From Vibrio hannami (lineage in GTDB: Bacteria > Pseudomonadota > Gammaproteobacteria > Enterobacterales > Vibrionaceae), in contig NZ_JARQZP010000007.1 of assembly GCF_029589055.1 (NCBI RefSeq), positions 2,108,001 to 2,172,000 on the forward strand: 64,000 nucleotides of DNA, written 5' to 3'. The number at the start of each line of letters is the position of its first letter. Position 1 is the first letter of the stretch. Under the pieces are notes generated by a model. The model was not told the DNA's origin. It ran no database searches and saw nothing but the letters and a program-made list of their open reading frames with translations. Positions 35,327 through 44,889 of the stretch are shown piece after piece. A program made the translations under genes and the position numbers.

Positions 35327-35947
35327 ATGGATTCATCCTTATTATACTTTTTTGACATGTTCGGGACCGCTATCTTCGCGATTTCCGGAGTACTCCTGGC
35401 AGGGCGACTAAAAATGGATCCTTTTGGCGTGATGGTACTAGCGAGCGTAACTGCGATTGGTGGTGGCTCAATCAGAGATATGGCACTGGGAGCAACGCCT
35501 ATCTTCTGGATAACAGACCCTGCATATATCTGGGTAATATTGGTAACCTGCGTACTTACAATGGCTTTAGTCAGACGGCCTAAACGACTCCCCTGGTACG
35601 TACTTCCGGTGTGTGATGCGATTGGCTTAGCTGCCTTTGTCGGAATCGGAGTAGAAAAAGCGTTACATTTCCAGGACTCTTATCTGATCGCCATCATCAT
35701 GGGTGTGTTAACCGGCTGTGGCGGCGGTATTATTCGCGATATTCTGGCGAGAGAAGTCCCTATGGTGCTGCGAAGCGAGGTTTACGCAACTGCCTGTATC
35801 CTAGGTGGCATATTCCACGTTTCGGCTTTATCGTTAGGTTATGAAACCAACGTTGCATTTTTATCCGGCGCAATATCCACCCTGATCATCAGGCTGGGTG
35901 CGATCAGGTGGCATCTGTCTCTTCCTACTTTTGCTATCAACCGATAA
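35327..35947 (+). CDS. Trimeric intracellular cation (TRIC) channel family protein (YadS-like, UPF0126)
   Basis: The 206-residue product is an inner-membrane protein with about seven helices. Two repeated glycine-rich blocks, AIGGGSIRDMALG and TGCGGGIIRDIL, define the family; the halves are a duplication. Related proteins conduct potassium, but the function here is not established. ATG 35327 is preferred to the TTG at 35321. No strong ribosome site is visible. It ends at a bidirectional terminator shared with pncC. Confidence 0.85.
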   Translation: MDSSLLYFFDMFGTAIFAISGVLLAGRLKMDPFGVMVLASVTAIGGGSIRDMALGATPIFWITDPAYIWVILVTCVLTMALVRRPKRLPWYVLPVCDAIGLAAFVGIGVEKALHFQDSYLIAIIMGVLTGCGGGIIRDILAREVPMVLRSEVYATACILGGIFHVSALSLGYETNVAFLSGAISTLIIRLGAIRWHLSLPTFAINR

Positions 35948-35968
35948 CAGCTGTTATACGCAGATACA

Positions 35969-35999
35969 TTGAGGTTCCCTATTCAGCGGAACCTCAATT
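35969..35999. terminator. Bidirectional terminator between the TRIC-like gene and pncC
   Basis: TTGAGGTTCC and GGAACCTCAA form a 10-bp stem with a 9-base loop; a modest T run follows on the plus strand. Confidence 0.75.
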
Positions 36000-36478
36000 T
36001 ATTTCAAAAGCTTTTCAATGCCTTCTAATGCATGGATACATGCCTGGTATCTGACAGATGCCCTGTCACCATCAAACAGGCAACACTCCTGAATAGATTT
36101 ATCCTTGCAGTGCCAACCAAACCAAACAGTACCTACTGGTTTTTCTTCACTCCCACCCGTAGGGCCTGCGATACCGCTGATGGATACCGAGATGGTTCCG
36201 TTAGAGTTTTTTACTGCACCCTCAGCCATCTCTTTTACTACCTGCTGACTAACCGCTCCAAAGTTATCTAACGAGTCAGCAGTCACCCCCAGCATTTCCA
36301 TTTTGGCTTCATTGCTATAAGTGATAAAAGCACGGTCGAACCATGCAGAACTCCCCGAGATATCTGTTACTGCGGCGGCTACACCACCACCAGTACAGGA
36401 CTCAGCAGAAACCATAACGTCACCACTTTGAAGCAGCATAGCCCCAACCTGTTCACTTAACTGTTTTAACCTGTCCAT
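35999..36478 (-). CDS. pncC: Nicotinamide-nucleotide amidase PncC (CinA C-terminal family)
   Basis: PncC deamidates nicotinamide mononucleotide for pyridine nucleotide recycling. The 159-residue, single-domain protein has VSAESCTGGGVAAA, with the catalytic serine, and SVSISGIAGPTGGSEEKPVGTV. ATG 36478 has AAAAGGGG ahead; an ATG at 36493 is also open. No N-terminal CinA domain is present. It is divergent from mutS, 83 bp away. Confidence 0.93.
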   Translation of the reverse strand: MDRLKQLSEQVGAMLLQSGDVMVSAESCTGGGVAAAVTDISGSSAWFDRAFITYSNEAKMEMLGVTADSLDNFGAVSQQVVKEMAEGAVKNSNGTISVSISGIAGPTGGSEEKPVGTVWFGWHCKDKSIQECCLFDGDRASVRYQACIHALEGIEKLLK

Positions 36479-36561
36479 AAATCCCCTTTTCATCTTGCCA
36501 GTTGATTCTATTCACGTATCCTAAGCCGCTAGAAATCGAAGTTAAAGCAATAAAGGTTAAC

Positions 36562-39129
36562 ATGGTAAAGGCAAAACAGTCCCATACTCCAATGATGCAG
36601 CAATATTTAAAGCTGAAAGCAGAGAACCCCGACATTCTGCTGTTCTATCGTATGGGGGACTTTTACGAGCTTTTCTATGATGACGCAAAACGAGCTTCCC
36701 AGCTCATGGACATCTCGTTAACCAAACGAGGTTCATCTGCAGGAGAACCTATTCCAATGGCGGGTGTCCCTTTCCATGCTGTCGAAGGCTATCTGGCGAA
36801 GCTAGTTCAGTTAGGCGAATCTGTCGCTATTTGTGAACAAATTGGCGATCCGGCTACAAGTAAAGGCCCTGTTGAGCGAAAAGTTGTTCGTATTGTTACT
36901 CCTGGTACGGTTACCGATGAAGCCCTGCTTTCTGAACGTGTCGATAACCTTATAGCTGCGATATATCACAACAAGGGTAAATTCGGCTACGCTACACTGG
37001 ATCTTACTTCAGGTCGATTCCTTGTTTCAGAGCCAGAAACAGAAGAAGCAATGCAGGCAGAGTTGCAGCGCACTTCACCTAAAGAGCTACTGTTCCCTGA
37101 AGATTTTGAACCTGTTCACCTGATGGAAAGTCGTAACGGCAATCGTCGCAGACCAGTATGGGAGTTCGAGTTAGATACAGCAAAACAGCAACTTAACAAA
37201 CAGTTCGGAACCAGAGATCTTGTAGGATTTGGTGTTGAAAAGTCTGAGTTTGGCCTTTGTGCCGCGGGTTGTCTGATTCAATACGTAAAAGATACCCAGA
37301 GAACCGCGCTTCCGCATATTCGTTCAATCGTACTGGATAGTCAGGACAGCTCTGTCATTCTGGATGCGGCAACAAGGCGTAACCTAGAGATTACCCAGAA
37401 TTTATCCGGTGGCACGGAGAATACCCTGGCAGAAGTTCTGGATCACTGTGCAACCGCAATGGGTAGCCGAATGCTAAAACGCTGGCTACACCAGCCAATG
37501 CGCTGCCGTAAGGTGCTAAATCAGCGACTAAACGCTATTACTGAGTTAAAAGATCAAAGCTGTTTTATTGATTTAAAACCGGTACTAAAACAGATCGGCG
37601 ATATCGAACGTATTCTGGCAAGGCTAGCCATCCGTTCTGCTCGTCCTCGAGATATGGCTCGACTTCGCCACGCGATGCAGCAACTTCCGGAGCTGGAGTC
37701 GGTAATGTCCTCAATGGGGGATGATTACCTATGTAAACTTGCTAAGTTTGCTTCCCCGATGGATGAGGTATGCGACCTACTGGAGAGAGCGATAAAAGAG
37801 AACCCGCCAGTAGTCATTCGTGACGGTGGCGTTATCGCAGAAGGCTACAATGCAGAGCTTGATGAGTGGCGCAAACTGGCAGACGGTGCAACGGAATATC
37901 TTGACCAGTTGGAAGCCGACGAGCGTGATCGCCACGGTATCGATACTCTGAAAGTGGGCTATAACAATGTTCACGGTTTTTATATTCAGGTAAGCCGAGG
38001 ACAGAGCCATCTTGTGCCTCCACACTATGTTCGCAGACAAACCCTGAAAAATGCAGAGCGCTATATTATCCCAGAGCTGAAAGAGCACGAAGATAAGGTG
38101 CTAAATTCACGCTCAAAAGCGCTAGCATTAGAAAAGCAACTATGGGAAGAGTTATTTGATCTGTTGCTTCCAAACCTTGAGCAACTACAGAATCTGGCGT
38201 CAGCAGTATCACAACTGGATGTTCTGCAAAATCTGGCAGAGCGTGCCGATACTCTGGATTACAATCGCCCGGTACTGAATGAAAAAGAAGATATTGGCAT
38301 CCATATTCAAAATGGTCGCCATCCTGTTGTGGAACAGGTAATGGACGAGCCATTTATCACCAACCCGACTGAGCTGCACCCAGACAGAAAAATGCTGATT
38401 ATCACTGGTCCTAATATGGGGGGTAAATCCACTTATATGCGCCAGACAGCTTTGATCGTTCTTTTGGCTCATATCGGTTCTTACGTTCCGGCAGAAGCCG
38501 CAAACATTGGCTCTATAGACCGAATATTCACCCGTATCGGTGCTTCAGATGACTTAGCCTCTGGCCGTTCAACCTTTATGGTAGAGATGACCGAGACGGC
38601 GAACATCCTTCATAATGCCACTCCATACAGCCTAGTGCTAATGGATGAAATTGGAAGAGGGACCAGTACCTACGATGGCCTTTCGCTGGCATGGGCAAGT
38701 GCTGAGTGGTTGGCAAATCAGATCGGTGCTATGACGCTCTTCGCTACTCACTACTTTGAGCTGACAGAGCTTCCAAATCAGTTAAGTCACCTGGCAAATG
38801 TGCATCTCAATGCGATGGAGCACGGAGATAGTATTGCCTTTATGCACGCTGTTCAGGAAGGGGCTGCAAGTAAATCTTACGGCCTAGCAGTCGCGGGATT
38901 GGCGGGTGTACCAAAAGCGGTGATTAAAAACGCCAGAGGAAAGCTGAAGCAATTAGAGCAATTGGGTCATGATAGACCAGAAGGAAAACCTGACGTTGAT
39001 ATCGCAAACCAACTCAGCCTGATACCAGAACCAAGTGAAGTAGAAGAAGCACTAGCGGGAATTGACCCTGATGACCTCACACCTCGGCAAGCTCTAGAAG
39101 AGCTGTATAGACTTAAAAAGCTGTTATAG
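36562..39129 (+). CDS. mutS: DNA mismatch repair ATPase MutS
   Basis: MutS recognises base mismatches and starts methyl-directed repair. The 855-residue protein has the mismatch-contact motif FYE within GDFYELFYDD, the Walker A site GPNMGGKST, and Walker B LVLMDEIGRGTSTYDG. ATG 36562 (MVKAKQSHTPMMQ) has AAAGG ahead and fits the family; the frame is open to 36502. A hairpin follows the stop. The neighbouring rpoS-nlpD-pcm-surE block on the opposite strand is typical of gammaproteobacteria. Confidence 0.98.
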   Translation: MVKAKQSHTPMMQQYLKLKAENPDILLFYRMGDFYELFYDDAKRASQLMDISLTKRGSSAGEPIPMAGVPFHAVEGYLAKLVQLGESVAICEQIGDPATSKGPVERKVVRIVTPGTVTDEALLSERVDNLIAAIYHNKGKFGYATLDLTSGRFLVSEPETEEAMQAELQRTSPKELLFPEDFEPVHLMESRNGNRRRPVWEFELDTAKQQLNKQFGTRDLVGFGVEKSEFGLCAAGCLIQYVKDTQRTALPHIRSIVLDSQDSSVILDAATRRNLEITQNLSGGTENTLAEVLDHCATAMGSRMLKRWLHQPMRCRKVLNQRLNAITELKDQSCFIDLKPVLKQIGDIERILARLAIRSARPRDMARLRHAMQQLPELESVMSSMGDDYLCKLAKFASPMDEVCDLLERAIKENPPVVIRDGGVIAEGYNAELDEWRKLADGATEYLDQLEADERDRHGIDTLKVGYNNVHGFYIQVSRGQSHLVPPHYVRRQTLKNAERYIIPELKEHEDKVLNSRSKALALEKQLWEELFDLLLPNLEQLQNLASAVSQLDVLQNLAERADTLDYNRPVLNEKEDIGIHIQNGRHPVVEQVMDEPFITNPTELHPDRKMLIITGPNMGGKSTYMRQTALIVLLAHIGSYVPAEAANIGSIDRIFTRIGASDDLASGRSTFMVEMTETANILHNATPYSLVLMDEIGRGTSTYDGLSLAWASAEWLANQIGAMTLFATHYFELTELPNQLSHLANVHLNAMEHGDSIAFMHAVQEGAASKSYGLAVAGLAGVPKAVIKNARGKLKQLEQLGHDRPEGKPDVDIANQLSLIPEPSEVEEALAGIDPDDLTPRQALEELYRLKKLL

Positions 39130-39160
39130 CATTTGAAAGAAAGGGATTGTAAAAATGAGT

Positions 39161-39181
39161 AAGGGGGACAATGTCCCCCTT
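39161..39181. terminator. Inverted repeat between mutS and rpoS
   Basis: AAGGGGGACA and TGTCCCCCTT form a perfect stem around a single base (so a larger loop in practice). It lies between convergent genes and can act on both strands, although the U run is short. Confidence 0.8.
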
Positions 39182-39209
39182 CTTGTTACAACAACCAACG
39201 TGTTAGTAA

Positions 39210-40184
39210 TTATGATTGCTCTACATCGAACAGAGATTCCATATTAAGTCCCTGCTTCATCAGTATTTCTCTTAAACGGCGTAAACCTTCTACCTGAATC
39301 TGACGCACTCGCTCGCGAGTCAGATTGATTTCACGGCCAACTTCTTCAAGTGTCGATGGTTCGTACCCAAGAAGACCAAAACGTCTTGCCAGAACCTCTT
39401 TCTGTTTAGGATTCAGCTCATCAAGCCAGTCAATCAGTGAGCTCTTAATATCGTCATCCTGAGTCGAAACTTCCGGATCGGAATGATTTACATCAGGGAT
39501 AATATCAAGCAGTGCTTTTTCGCCTTCGCCACCAATTGGTGTATCAACAGAGCTTACTCGCTCGTTAAGGCGTAACATCTTGCTGACATCGCTAACAGGT
39601 TTATCCAGAGTTTGTGCGATATCTTCAGCCGTCGGTTCATGGTCCAACTTCTGGGAAAGCTCACGAGCGGTTCGCAAATAAATATTCAGCTCTTTCACGA
39701 CATGGATAGGCAATCGGATAGTACGTGTCTGATTCATTAGGGCACGTTCAATTGTCTGACGAATCCACCAGGTCGCATAGGTAGAGAAACGGAAGCCTCT
39801 TTCTGGATCGAACTTTTCAACCGCACGAATAAGCCCTAGATTACCTTCTTCGATAAGATCCAGCAGCGCCAAACCACGGTTGCTATAACGACGTGAAATT
39901 TTAACAACCAGACGTAAGTTACTTTCGATCATTCTTTTGCGCGCGGCTTCGTCACCTCGTAGGGCACGGCGTGCGTAAAGAACTTCTTCTTCTGCGGTAA
40001 GTAGTGGTGAAAAACCGATTTCACCAAGATAGAGTTGTGTGGCGTCTAAGCTTTTAGAAGAGGCATCAAATTCTTCTTTGGCTTCAACTTGTTCTGAAAC
40101 TGATTCATTTTCCAATGCACCTTCTACGGTTGCATTATCAATTTCAAATTCTTCGACTTTAGTGACTGTATTGCTCATACTCAT
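39210..40184 (-). CDS. rpoS: Stationary-phase sigma factor RpoS (sigma-38)
   Basis: RpoS directs the general stress and stationary-phase response. It has 324 residues. Sigma region 1.2 (DATQLYLGEIGFSPLLTAEEE), region 2 (DLIEEGNLGLIRAVEKFDPERGFRFSTYATWWIRQTIERA, residues about 115-155; shown here as a landmark only) and region 4.2 (TLEEVGREINLTRERVRQIQ) are complete. The start is ATG 40184, since GGAGG lies 5 bases upstream; ATG 40178 is possible. Position directly after nlpD is conserved, and a promoter inside nlpD is likely as in E. coli. Confidence 0.97.
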   Translation of the reverse strand: MSMSNTVTKVEEFEIDNATVEGALENESVSEQVEAKEEFDASSKSLDATQLYLGEIGFSPLLTAEEEVLYARRALRGDEAARKRMIESNLRLVVKISRRYSNRGLALLDLIEEGNLGLIRAVEKFDPERGFRFSTYATWWIRQTIERALMNQTRTIRLPIHVVKELNIYLRTARELSQKLDHEPTAEDIAQTLDKPVSDVSKMLRLNERVSSVDTPIGGEGEKALLDIIPDVNHSDPEVSTQDDDIKSSLIDWLDELNPKQKEVLARRFGLLGYEPSTLEEVGREINLTRERVRQIQVEGLRRLREILMKQGLNMESLFDVEQS

Positions 40185-40253
40185 AGCGCCTCCCCCTGGC
40201 GAGCTAGCAAGACATTAGACTTCAATGTCGCTGATATACCCGATTAAATAAAT

Positions 40254-41195
40254 CTATGGCAAGTACCTCTGCGGGTTAACCGACTTGCCCTGATATCGAA
40301 TTTCAAAATGCAGTTTTACACTGTTTGTTCCAGAGCTGCCCATAGTGGCTATTGTCTGACCAGCTTTTACATTTTGTCCTTCTGAGACTAGCAAACGATC
40401 GTTGTGAGCATATGCGCTTAAATAGTTATCATTATGTTTAACAATTATTAAATTACCATATCCGCGCAGTGCATTACCGGAATAAACAACAGTACCTCCG
40501 GCGGTAGAAATAACTGACTGACCTCGCTGCCCTGCTATGTCAATGCCTTTATTTCCCTGGTCTCCAGTTGAGAACTTTCTTATTACTCTCCCTTTAGTTG
40601 GCCATAACCATTTCGCTACCTTAGTATTCTGAGATTTCGACTTGGCTACAGGTTTTTTAACATTTTGTTTACCACCAACATACTCCTTTGATCCATTCTG
40701 ATCAACATTATTTTTAGGGGTATTTTTAGCTGAAGATGAATTTTTTGAAGTTGGTTTATTAGTCTTCGGTGAATTAGCACTTTTTGGATTAGCTGTTTTT
40801 GAAGTAGCAGTTGAAGCCGCCGTTGCACTCGCCACCGATGCTACAGCAACGGCACCACCAGTCTTTGCCGAATCTCCGGCGCCATTTCCACCATATGCAG
40901 GCGCGTCATAGGCAGGGAGCCACAGACGAAGTTTTTGACCCGGATGTATAATGTAAGGTTTGGAGAGATTGTTGTAACGAATGATGTCGTTTACATTTTT
41001 ATCTGTGACGTGGGCGATAAAATAGAGGGTATCGCCCTTTTGTACTTCATAGTAACTGCCACGATAACTGCCTCGCTCTATCGAGCGGTAGTCTTTTTTC
41101 ACGCTGGACACAGGCGCAGGGGAGAGCGCCGTGCATCCAACTAAAAGAACACTGAGAAAACTACAAGCCAGGAGTGTTTTCTTCGAAGCAGTCAT
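40254..41195 (-). CDS. nlpD: Murein hydrolase activator NlpD (LysM-LytM lipoprotein)
   Basis: NlpD is an outer-membrane lipoprotein that activates amidase AmiC during cell division. The 313-residue protein has a lipobox (LLVGC, cysteine 21), a LysM domain (YYEVQKGDTLYFIAHVT, residues about 48-92), a low-complexity Ser/Thr/Lys/Asn linker, and a C-terminal LytM fold (about 205-313). Catalytic zinc ligands are degenerate: NKGIDIAG has no histidine and KLHFEIR replaces HxH, as known for non-enzymatic NlpD/EnvC factors. It is 4 bp after pcm. Confidence 0.95.
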   Translation of the reverse strand: MTASKKTLLACSFLSVLLVGCTALSPAPVSSVKKDYRSIERGSYRGSYYEVQKGDTLYFIAHVTDKNVNDIIRYNNLSKPYIIHPGQKLRLWLPAYDAPAYGGNGAGDSAKTGGAVAVASVASATAASTATSKTANPKSANSPKTNKPTSKNSSSAKNTPKNNVDQNGSKEYVGGKQNVKKPVAKSKSQNTKVAKWLWPTKGRVIRKFSTGDQGNKGIDIAGQRGQSVISTAGGTVVYSGNALRGYGNLIIVKHNDNYLSAYAHNDRLLVSEGQNVKAGQTIATMGSSGTNSVKLHFEIRYQGKSVNPQRYLP

Positions 41196-41199
41196 CCAA

Positions 41200-41826
41200 T
41201 TACGCTAACTCACCCGCTACTAAAGGAACAAAGCGTACCTGCTCGACAATACTAGACAGGTACTCTTCACCATTTTTTACTATTTTCAATAATTGCTGCT
41301 CTTCACCACCAACAGGCACAATAAGGCGTCCACCTTCAGCAAGCTGTTCAAGAAGAGCGGATGGTACTTCCGAAGCTGCAGCCGTAACTAAGATCGCATC
41401 AAAAGGCGCATTACCCGGCCACCCAAGCCACCCATCTGCATGCTTGGTAGATACGTTATAGATATCTAACTGCTTCAGTCGTCTTTTCGCTTCCCATTGC
41501 AGCGCTTTTATTCGCTCCATAGAGAAAACCTTGTCCACCAATTGTGCGAGAACCGCCGTCTGGTAACCAGAGCCAGTCCCAATCTCCAACACCTTGCTGT
41601 CGGATTTTAGCTCCAGAAGCTCAGTCATCTTAGCCACAATATATGGCTGTGAAATTGTCTGACCATGAGCGATAGGCAATGCATTATTATCATATGCCTG
41701 ATGCATCATCGCTTCTGAAACAAATCGTTCCCTCGGCACTCTGCGAATCGCGTCCAGAACACGTGAGTCCTGTATGCCACTGGAAGATAAAAAATCAATC
41801 AGGCTGTTCACCTGAACGTTATTCAT
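41200..41826 (-). CDS. pcm: Protein-L-isoaspartate O-methyltransferase
   Basis: Pcm repairs isoaspartyl sites in aged proteins by methylation from SAM. The 208-residue protein shows the SAM motif LEIGTGSGYQTAVLAQL, the N-terminal RVPRERFVSEAMMHQAYDN, and IVPVGGEEQQLL. ATG 41826 (MNNVQVNSLIDFL) matches the family; a TTG at 41847 would overlap the surE stop. Part of the truD-surE-pcm-nlpD-rpoS unit. Confidence 0.96.
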   Translation of the reverse strand: MNNVQVNSLIDFLSSSGIQDSRVLDAIRRVPRERFVSEAMMHQAYDNNALPIAHGQTISQPYIVAKMTELLELKSDSKVLEIGTGSGYQTAVLAQLVDKVFSMERIKALQWEAKRRLKQLDIYNVSTKHADGWLGWPGNAPFDAILVTAAASEVPSALLEQLAEGGRLIVPVGGEEQQLLKIVKNGEEYLSSIVEQVRFVPLVAGELA

Positions 41827-41831
41827 GAATA

Positions 41832-42572
41832 TTAACCTTTTAACCAATTACTCATACTGCCCAATGATTCATGAGCGGTAAGATCGACCTGCATCGGTGT
41901 GATAGAAACCATATTATGCTCAATTGCATAAAAGTCAGTACCCTCACCAGCATCCTGCTCTTTACCTGGGGGACCTAACCAATACACCTCATGACCTCTT
42001 GGATCTTTTTGCTTAATCATGTTCTCAGCATGATGACGCGCGCCTAGTCTCGTCACCTGAGTTCCTTTTAAGCTTTCATATGGAACATCAGGAATATTAA
42101 CATTAATAAGACGATTAGTAGGAATCGGTGATTTTATATGCTGTTCAACGATATCACGGACGACTCTTCCTGCTGTACCAAAGTTCTGATTACCAACTAA
42201 TGAAAATGCAACGGACTGCACTCCCAAAAAGTGTCCTTCCATTGCAGCAGCAACCGTACCAGAATAAAGCACATCATCGCCCAGATTTGCCCCGTGGTTG
42301 ATACCAGCAAGAACAAGATCCGGATAATCGTCCTTCATCAGCTCATTTAATGCAAAATGAACACAATCTGTCGGCGTTCCCTGAACGGAATAGACATTAT
42401 CATCGAGTTGCTTAACGCGAAGCGGACTTTCTAGTGTTAGCGAGTTAGATGCACCGGAACGGTTTCTGTCTGGTGCAACAATGATAACTTCAGCCAAATC
42501 AGATAACGAATCAGCCAGAGCTTTTAGCCCTTCAGCATGAACACCATCATCATTACTTAGTAATATCTTCAT
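41832..42572 (-). CDS. surE: 5'/3'-nucleotidase SurE
   Basis: SurE is a metal-dependent nucleoside monophosphatase linked to stationary-phase survival. It has 246 residues from ATG 42572: MKILLSNDDGVHAEG, where D8 and D9 bind metal, followed by PDRNRSGASNSLT and AGINHGANLGDDV. The frame is open upstream to 42689, where it overlaps truD, but family similarity begins at the chosen ATG. The gene is 70 bp after truD. Confidence 0.96.
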   Translation of the reverse strand: MKILLSNDDGVHAEGLKALADSLSDLAEVIIVAPDRNRSGASNSLTLESPLRVKQLDDNVYSVQGTPTDCVHFALNELMKDDYPDLVLAGINHGANLGDDVLYSGTVAAAMEGHFLGVQSVAFSLVGNQNFGTAGRVVRDIVEQHIKSPIPTNRLINVNIPDVPYESLKGTQVTRLGARHHAENMIKQKDPRGHEVYWLGPPGKEQDAGEGTDFYAIEHNMVSITPMQVDLTAHESLGSMSNWLKG

Positions 42573-42642
42573 TAATCTGTTTCCATTTTGGCCATCATCA
42601 CTCTTGGACTCGTGTCCTTTCAAGCCCGATAAGCCGAAAGCT

Positions 42643-43692
42643 TTAGTTTGAATAATCTCTTTCTGCTTCAATCGCGTCAGCAATTTCACGAACTATCGAC
42701 GTTGCAAAACTGCCTGATGAGAGTGAGAACTGTAGTTTAATATTATTTTCGTCAATTACATAATTGAGATTATCAGGCTTCAGCACTACCTCACGTCTGT
42801 CATGACGCATACGGTTACCACGAATCAACGCCATCAGGTCGGGTTCTGCATCCACAACCTTCTGTTCTATCGTTTTTGCATTTGATTGAGTCGGTAGTTC
42901 ATTGTCCCCAGCCAGAGCGGCAGTCAACACCACTTCACCATTTTGTAACGACGGCATCAAGCTAGCGATATCAGATTCAATTACCTGCTTTTCACTGCCA
43001 TCCACGACAACAATATCTCCTTCAATCAGCTTATCAAACAGATTCTGTTCAATTCTGTCAGACACAATGTGGTTAAATATCCAGGAGCGTGCGGTAGAAA
43101 GCATCATACTGCGCTTGTTCTGGTTGCGGGTTCTGACATTATCTCTGCCCCAACGCCTTGCTTCGATCAGGTTATTCCCTTCACGGCCAAAGCGCTGAGC
43201 ACCAAAGTAGTTAGGCACCCCTGACTCCATGATTTGTTTGATTCTCTTTTCAGCGGAATCAACATCAGACACTTCAGAAAGCACTAGCTCAAAATCATTT
43301 CCTGAAAGATCGCCGGGCCTGAGCTTCTTGTTGTGGCGAGTTGTTTCAAGAATCTGGATATTTGGGTACTGCTTTTCAAACGCTGAGAAATCGGGCGCAT
43401 CCCCTTTAGGAAGGTGAATGCTCAGCCACTGCTCAGTGATAGCGTGGCGATCTTTAAGGCCAGCCCAGCTAACATCCTTGGACTTAATGCGGCATACCTT
43501 AGCAATTTCATTGGCTACAAAAGTCGTGTTCTCACCACTCTTGCGAATTCTCACCATCAGGTGTTCACCTGAACCAGTGAAGTCAAAACCAAGAACTTCT
43601 TTTACAATAAAGTGTTCTGGAGCCGCTTTAATGGCCGCTTTAATATCTGGCTTTCCGTGTAAGTAAGCCAAATCAGACAGAATATCAGTCAT
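42643..43692 (-). CDS. truD: tRNA pseudouridine-13 synthase TruD
   Basis: TruD makes pseudouridine at position 13 of tRNA-Glu and other tRNAs. It has 349 residues, the E. coli length. The catalytic aspartate is D81 in WAGLKDRHAITEQW. Other blocks are GVPNYFGAQRFGREGNNL and VLKPDNL. Its start is 3 bp after the ispF stop, so it belongs to the same unit. Confidence 0.96.
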   Translation of the reverse strand: MTDILSDLAYLHGKPDIKAAIKAAPEHFIVKEVLGFDFTGSGEHLMVRIRKSGENTTFVANEIAKVCRIKSKDVSWAGLKDRHAITEQWLSIHLPKGDAPDFSAFEKQYPNIQILETTRHNKKLRPGDLSGNDFELVLSEVSDVDSAEKRIKQIMESGVPNYFGAQRFGREGNNLIEARRWGRDNVRTRNQNKRSMMLSTARSWIFNHIVSDRIEQNLFDKLIEGDIVVVDGSEKQVIESDIASLMPSLQNGEVVLTAALAGDNELPTQSNAKTIEQKVVDAEPDLMALIRGNRMRHDRREVVLKPDNLNYVIDENNIKLQFSLSSGSFATSIVREIADAIEAERDYSN

Positions 43693-43695
43693 TAA

Positions 43696-44172
43696 TTATT
43701 TCTTCGTTAGTAGAACAACGGCTTCACAGGCAATACCTTCTTTGCGGCCTGTGAAACCCAATTTTTCAGTTGTTGTTGCTTTGACGTTGACATTGGAAAT
43801 ATCCGTATCTAAATCAGTAGCAATCGCTTCGCGCATACTTTGGATATATGGCAGCATCTTTGGAGCCTGGGCTATTATGGTCACATCCAGGTTTCCTACC
43901 TGATAACCTTTTTCTTGAACCAGCCTGTACACTTCGCGCATTAGCATTCGACTATCTGCACCTTTCCATTTTTCATCTGTATCAGGAAAGTGTCTGCCGA
44001 TATCACCTTCGGCAATAGCGCCAAGCAAGGCATCCGTTAACGCGTGCAGAGCCACATCTCCATCAGAGTGCGCGATTAATCCCTGTTCGTAAGGAACAGA
44101 AACACCACCGATAATTACCGGCCCTTCGCCGCCAAACTTATGTACATCAAAACCATGACCAATTCTTATCAT
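43696..44172 (-). CDS. ispF: 2-C-methyl-D-erythritol 2,4-cyclodiphosphate synthase
   Basis: IspF acts in the non-mevalonate isoprenoid pathway. The 158-residue protein has the zinc site GHGFDVHKFG (aspartate and histidine), LIAHSDGDVALHALTDALLG and ATTTEKLGFTGRKEGI. It follows ispD by 2 bp, so two consecutive genes of the same pathway are coupled. Confidence 0.97.
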   Translation of the reverse strand: MIRIGHGFDVHKFGGEGPVIIGGVSVPYEQGLIAHSDGDVALHALTDALLGAIAEGDIGRHFPDTDEKWKGADSRMLMREVYRLVQEKGYQVGNLDVTIIAQAPKMLPYIQSMREAIATDLDTDISNVNVKATTTEKLGFTGRKEGIACEAVVLLTKK

Positions 44173-44174
44173 GT

Positions 44175-44885
44175 TTATTTCTCTCTGCTCAGATAGAACT
44201 CTGCCAGAGCAAGATCTTCCGGCTGAGTTACTTTTAGATTGTCAGTTCGCCCGGCAACCAGCTTTGGCGCTAGGCCAATGGACTCCATTGCTGAGGCTTC
44301 ATCAGTAATTACGACATTTGCATCTAGAGCCTGTTCCAGTGCATCTCTAAGCTCTTTAATTTTAAACATCTGTGGGGTTAACGCGTGCCAAAGATTGTTT
44401 CGGTCTACCGTTGAATCAATATCCTGTTCGTCATTTCCACGCTTCATGGTATCTCTGACTGGCGCAGCAAGAATTCCACCAACAGGGTGTTTCGAAACCA
44501 CGTCTATCAACTGATTGATATCGTCCAGAGCAACACATGGCCTTGCCGCATCGTGCACTAGCACCCAATCATTCTGGTTGTCTACATTCTCAGACAGATA
44601 ACGTAAAGCCGAAAGCACTGAATCCGCTCTTTCTTCTCCACCATCCACTCTTATTACTCTTGGATCCTGAGCAATCGGAAGCTCTGAAAAATAAGGATCC
44701 GTTGAGCTAACCGCTACCACCACCGAAGTGATTTCCGGATGAGACAACAATTTATCTATCGTATGTTCCAGAATGGTTTTTCCGTGCAGTTTCAGATATT
44801 GCTTAGGTAGGTTGGCTTTCATTCGGCTTCCTACACCAGCAGCTGGTACAACGGCGTAATATTTATTATTTGTCACAAGCTTCAT
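44175..44885 (-). CDS. ispD: 2-C-methyl-D-erythritol 4-phosphate cytidylyltransferase
   Basis: IspD converts MEP to CDP-ME in isoprenoid synthesis. The 236-residue protein has the nucleotide-binding block VPAAGVGSRMKANLPKQYL (residues about 13-31), VHDAARPCV and PVRDTMKRG. It begins 4 bp after ftsB. Confidence 0.97.
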   Translation of the reverse strand: MKLVTNNKYYAVVPAAGVGSRMKANLPKQYLKLHGKTILEHTIDKLLSHPEITSVVVAVSSTDPYFSELPIAQDPRVIRVDGGEERADSVLSALRYLSENVDNQNDWVLVHDAARPCVALDDINQLIDVVSKHPVGGILAAPVRDTMKRGNDEQDIDSTVDRNNLWHALTPQMFKIKELRDALEQALDANVVITDEASAMESIGLAPKLVAGRTDNLKVTQPEDLALAEFYLSREK

Positions 44886-44889
44886 CTAT

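Noticed and set aside
36502..36562. Longer MutS start at 36502
   Set aside because: The extra 20 residues match no MutS N-terminus, and ATG 36562 has a better ribosome site.
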